Below, piece after piece: positions 62,371-64,000 of a stretch of DNA of 64,000 nt. How positions within the stretch are numbered: position 1 is the stretch's first letter; each line of letters opens with the position of its first letter. The translations under genes were made by a program, and so were the position numbers. This stretch comes from Oryzicola mucosus (GTDB lineage: Bacteria; Pseudomonadota; Alphaproteobacteria; Rhizobiales; Rhizobiaceae), in NCBI RefSeq assembly GCF_014534685.1, contig NZ_JACVVX010000004.1:124001-188000 (forward strand), given 5' to 3'. The notes under the pieces are model-generated. The model was not told the DNA's origin and did no database searches. It saw only the letters and a program-made list of their open reading frames with translations.

Positions 62371-63771
62371 CTACTGGACGGTCGTCGCCTGGTCTTTCAA
62401 CGCCTTCATGTCGGCGTCGGTGCCGTCATCCGCCTTTGTCGGGACCTTGAAGACCTGACCGGGCCAGATCTTATGAGGATTCTGGATCTGCGGCTGGTTG
62501 GCAATGTAGATGTTGGAATAGCGTACGCCCTGGCCGTAGACGCGGCGCGAAATCCGCCACAGCGAATCGCCCTTGCGGATGATGACGGCGCCGCTGGCGG
62601 GCTGCAGCTTGGCGGCGGTGGCCGTGTCGTGGGCCGCTGCGACGCGTGCGTTGGCAGGTGCTTCAGAAGGCGCGGCGGCAGGAGCGGCGACTGCGGAAAC
62701 CTGTTCGCCCGGTTCGCGCTCGAAGGGTACGGCGGCGCGGGCAATGACCGACGCGCCGTCCTTGTCCAGCGCATCGACGCGGATGATATAATCGCCAACG
62801 GGAAGCCGGCGCTGCTGCTCGATCAGGAAGCGGCCATCCGGCGAGGCAATGGCATCGCCCAGAAGAACCTCATTGGCGTAAGCGCGAACGCGCCGGTCCG
62901 GATCGGCAATGCCGGCAACGAAAATCTTGTCGCCTTCGATCTCGACGGCCTCGACGGAAACCTTGGGGCCTGTCGCGGCGGCTTGCACAGGGGCCGCCGG
63001 CTGCTGCGCCGGGGCAGTGGCCTCGGTTTGCGTGCCCGCGGTTGCCGGAGCGTCAGGCGCCTGCGGCTGCGCAGCGGAAGGCGCATCGGCCACCGGCTGG
63101 CGCGGCTGAGGAACGGTGATCAGTTCGGAGGGCTTGCCCGCCTGCTCGACCAGCGCCAGGACCTGGCCGGACGGAGTGTCGGGGATGGAGACCACGGCGG
63201 TCTCGGGAGACATCGCCACGACCTTGTCGGGGTTGGTCGCCCTCAATACGAGTTGGTAGTCGCCCGGTGCCAGCGGATTGTCGAGCACGACAGCGAAATC
63301 GCCGTTCGGGCCGGCGGTCGCACTGCCGAGCACGCCGGAGCCCTTCATCACCTCGACCTGCGCATTCGGCGCGGCCTTGCCGGCGATCACCAGCGATCCA
63401 TCGCCCTCGGCGCGAACCACATCGAAAGACGGCGGGACGATTTCAGGCGTTGCCTGCTGCTGTGCCGGTGCCTGTGCGGCGGTGCCCGGCGCGGCCGGTG
63501 CGGCGTCGGCGACAGGTCCTGCCGGAGCAGGCGTTGCCGCGGGCGCGGCCGGGTTGATTGGCAAGGCCGGCGCCGCTGGAGAGGTCGGCGCTGCCGGGGC
63601 TGGGCTGTCGGAGGCAGGCGCCGGCGCGGCGGGTGCCGGCTGCGCGGGAACGGAGGCAAGGCTCGCAGGTTCCGGCTGCGAATTGAACGCGCCCGAATAA
63701 TACGCCACCGCGCCGGCGGCGATAATCACCCCTGCTCCGAAAAGAAGTCCTTTTCCCGCCGTCATCGCCAT
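62371..63771 (-). CDS. LysM domain protein with Ala/Pro-rich linker
   Basis: A 466-residue protein. A single N-terminal helix (LLFGAGVIIAAGAVAYYSGA) is followed by a very Ala/Pro-rich linker (residues about 30-110), an Ig-like region (VDVVRAEGDGSLVIAGKAAP-type, here FDVVRAEGDGSLVIAGKAAP), a second linker, a second such repeat (VSVEAVEIEGDKIFVAGIAD), and a C-terminal LysM (VIIRKGDSLWRISRRVYGQG). It probably anchors in the inner membrane and binds peptidoglycan. It is single and precedes arsR by 87 nt. Confidence 0.86.
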   Translation of the reverse strand: MAMTAGKGLLFGAGVIIAAGAVAYYSGAFNSQPEPASLASVPAQPAPAAPAPASDSPAPAAPTSPAAPALPINPAAPAATPAPAGPVADAAPAAPGTAAQAPAQQQATPEIVPPSFDVVRAEGDGSLVIAGKAAPNAQVEVMKGSGVLGSATAGPNGDFAVVLDNPLAPGDYQLVLRATNPDKVVAMSPETAVVSIPDTPSGQVLALVEQAGKPSELITVPQPRQPVADAPSAAQPQAPDAPATAGTQTEATAPAQQPAAPVQAAATGPKVSVEAVEIEGDKIFVAGIADPDRRVRAYANEVLLGDAIASPDGRFLIEQQRRLPVGDYIIRVDALDKDGASVIARAAVPFEREPGEQVSAVAAPAAAPSEAPANARVAAAHDTATAAKLQPASGAVIIRKGDSLWRISRRVYGQGVRYSNIYIANQPQIQNPHKIWPGQVFKVPTKADDGTDADMKALKDQATTVQ

Positions 63772-63885
63772 GGTTATTTTTGCCCTCGTCGTCTTTAGCC
63801 GGGTCTAGCGTGTTTTGTGCGACGCGACAAGAAAAAGCCCAATAACGCTTGACCTCGCCATCAAACGAAATACCCAATCGACGCC

Positions 63886-64000
63886 ATGAACACGATTCGA
63901 TCCATCTGCGTTTACTGCGGCTCATCTCCCGGCAAGGATGAGATTTATCTCAAGGCCGGACAGCAGCTCGGCCGGTCGCTCGCACAAGCCAACGTCCGCC
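63886..64000 (+). CDS. LOG family (TIGR00730-type) protein, 5' part only
   Basis: The 38 residues in view, MNTIRSICVYCGSSPGKDEI then YLKAGQQLGRSLAQANVR, match the N-terminus of LOG-family proteins (cytokinin riboside 5'-monophosphate phosphoribohydrolase-like, Rossmann fold). The PGGxGTxxE active-site motif lies beyond the window. Confidence 0.8.
   Translation, partial: MNTIRSICVYCGSSPGKDEIYLKAGQQLGRSLAQANVR

Noticed and set aside
1-64000. CRISPR array, prophage or insertion sequence
   Set aside because: No regularly spaced repeats, transposase, integrase or phage structural gene was found on either strand.

Overview
The window reads as core chromosome of an alphaproteobacterium of the order Hyphomicrobiales (Rhizobiales), most like the Phyllobacteriaceae/Mesorhizobium side. 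This is inferred from gene content and order: an HdaA-type DnaA regulator beside purMN, an NDUFS4-like complex I accessory subunit, Omp25/31-type and BA14K-like proteins, the block lptF-lptG-lptD-surA-pdxA-rsmA, uvrC-pgsA-moaD-moaE, rpsF-rpsR-rplI with dnaB, radA-cvpA-purF, and psd-pssA. GC is high, genes are dense, and several genes start with TTG or GTG.

Layout. 1-2.8 kb: a cut GT-C membrane glycosyltransferase, tRNA-Arg(UCU), the complex I subunit, tRNA-Pro(UGG) and small membrane proteins. 2.8-6.6 kb: hdaA and an AI-2E family permease, divergent from purM-purN. 6.8-13.6 kb: a MarR regulator with a tautomerase, a molybdopterin oxidoreductase, an ABC-F ATPase, DinB and GST proteins, and ndk. 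13.7-20.1 kb (minus): a PAS-GGDEF-EAL protein, moaE, moaD, pgsA, uvrC and a pteridine-reductase-like SDR. 20.5-26.6 kb: an Omp25/31-like protein facing a seven-gene minus cluster (pepA, holC, a membrane protein, rlmJ, a secreted protein, an RNase T2 lipoprotein, a GST). 26.9-34.5 kb: the LPS-export/outer-membrane biogenesis operon. 34.5-41.0 kb (minus): gmk, yicC, mltG, fabF, acpP, fabG, fabD. 41.2-46.8 kb: an LTA-synthase-like phosphoglycerol transferase, rpsF-rpsR-rplI, cfa and a BA14K-like peptide. 46.8-50.7 kb: an omptin protease, a decayed omptin fragment, dnaB and a toxin-antitoxin pair. 50.7-57.8 kb: radA, cvpA, purF, an SDR and a fused acyltransferase/acyl-ACP synthetase. 57.8-64 kb: pssA, psd, an arsR-Atm1 exporter-methyltransferase operon, a LysM protein and the start of a LOG-family gene.

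Functionally the window is rich in envelope biogenesis (Lpt, phospholipid head groups, fatty-acid initiation and elongation, CFA, MltG, LysM, outer-membrane proteins) and purine synthesis (purM, purN, purF, gmk, ndk). I see no prophage, insertion sequence, CRISPR array or clearly undescribed multigene system. The most distinctive parts are small accessory pieces: the MarR/tautomerase pair with a near-perfect palindrome, the Phd-type antitoxin plus PemK/MazF-like toxin between dnaB and radA, the omptin with its broken neighbour, the Cys-rich ArsR with an Atm1-type exporter, and catalytic-residue substitutions in the RNase T2 and the Aas-like enzyme.
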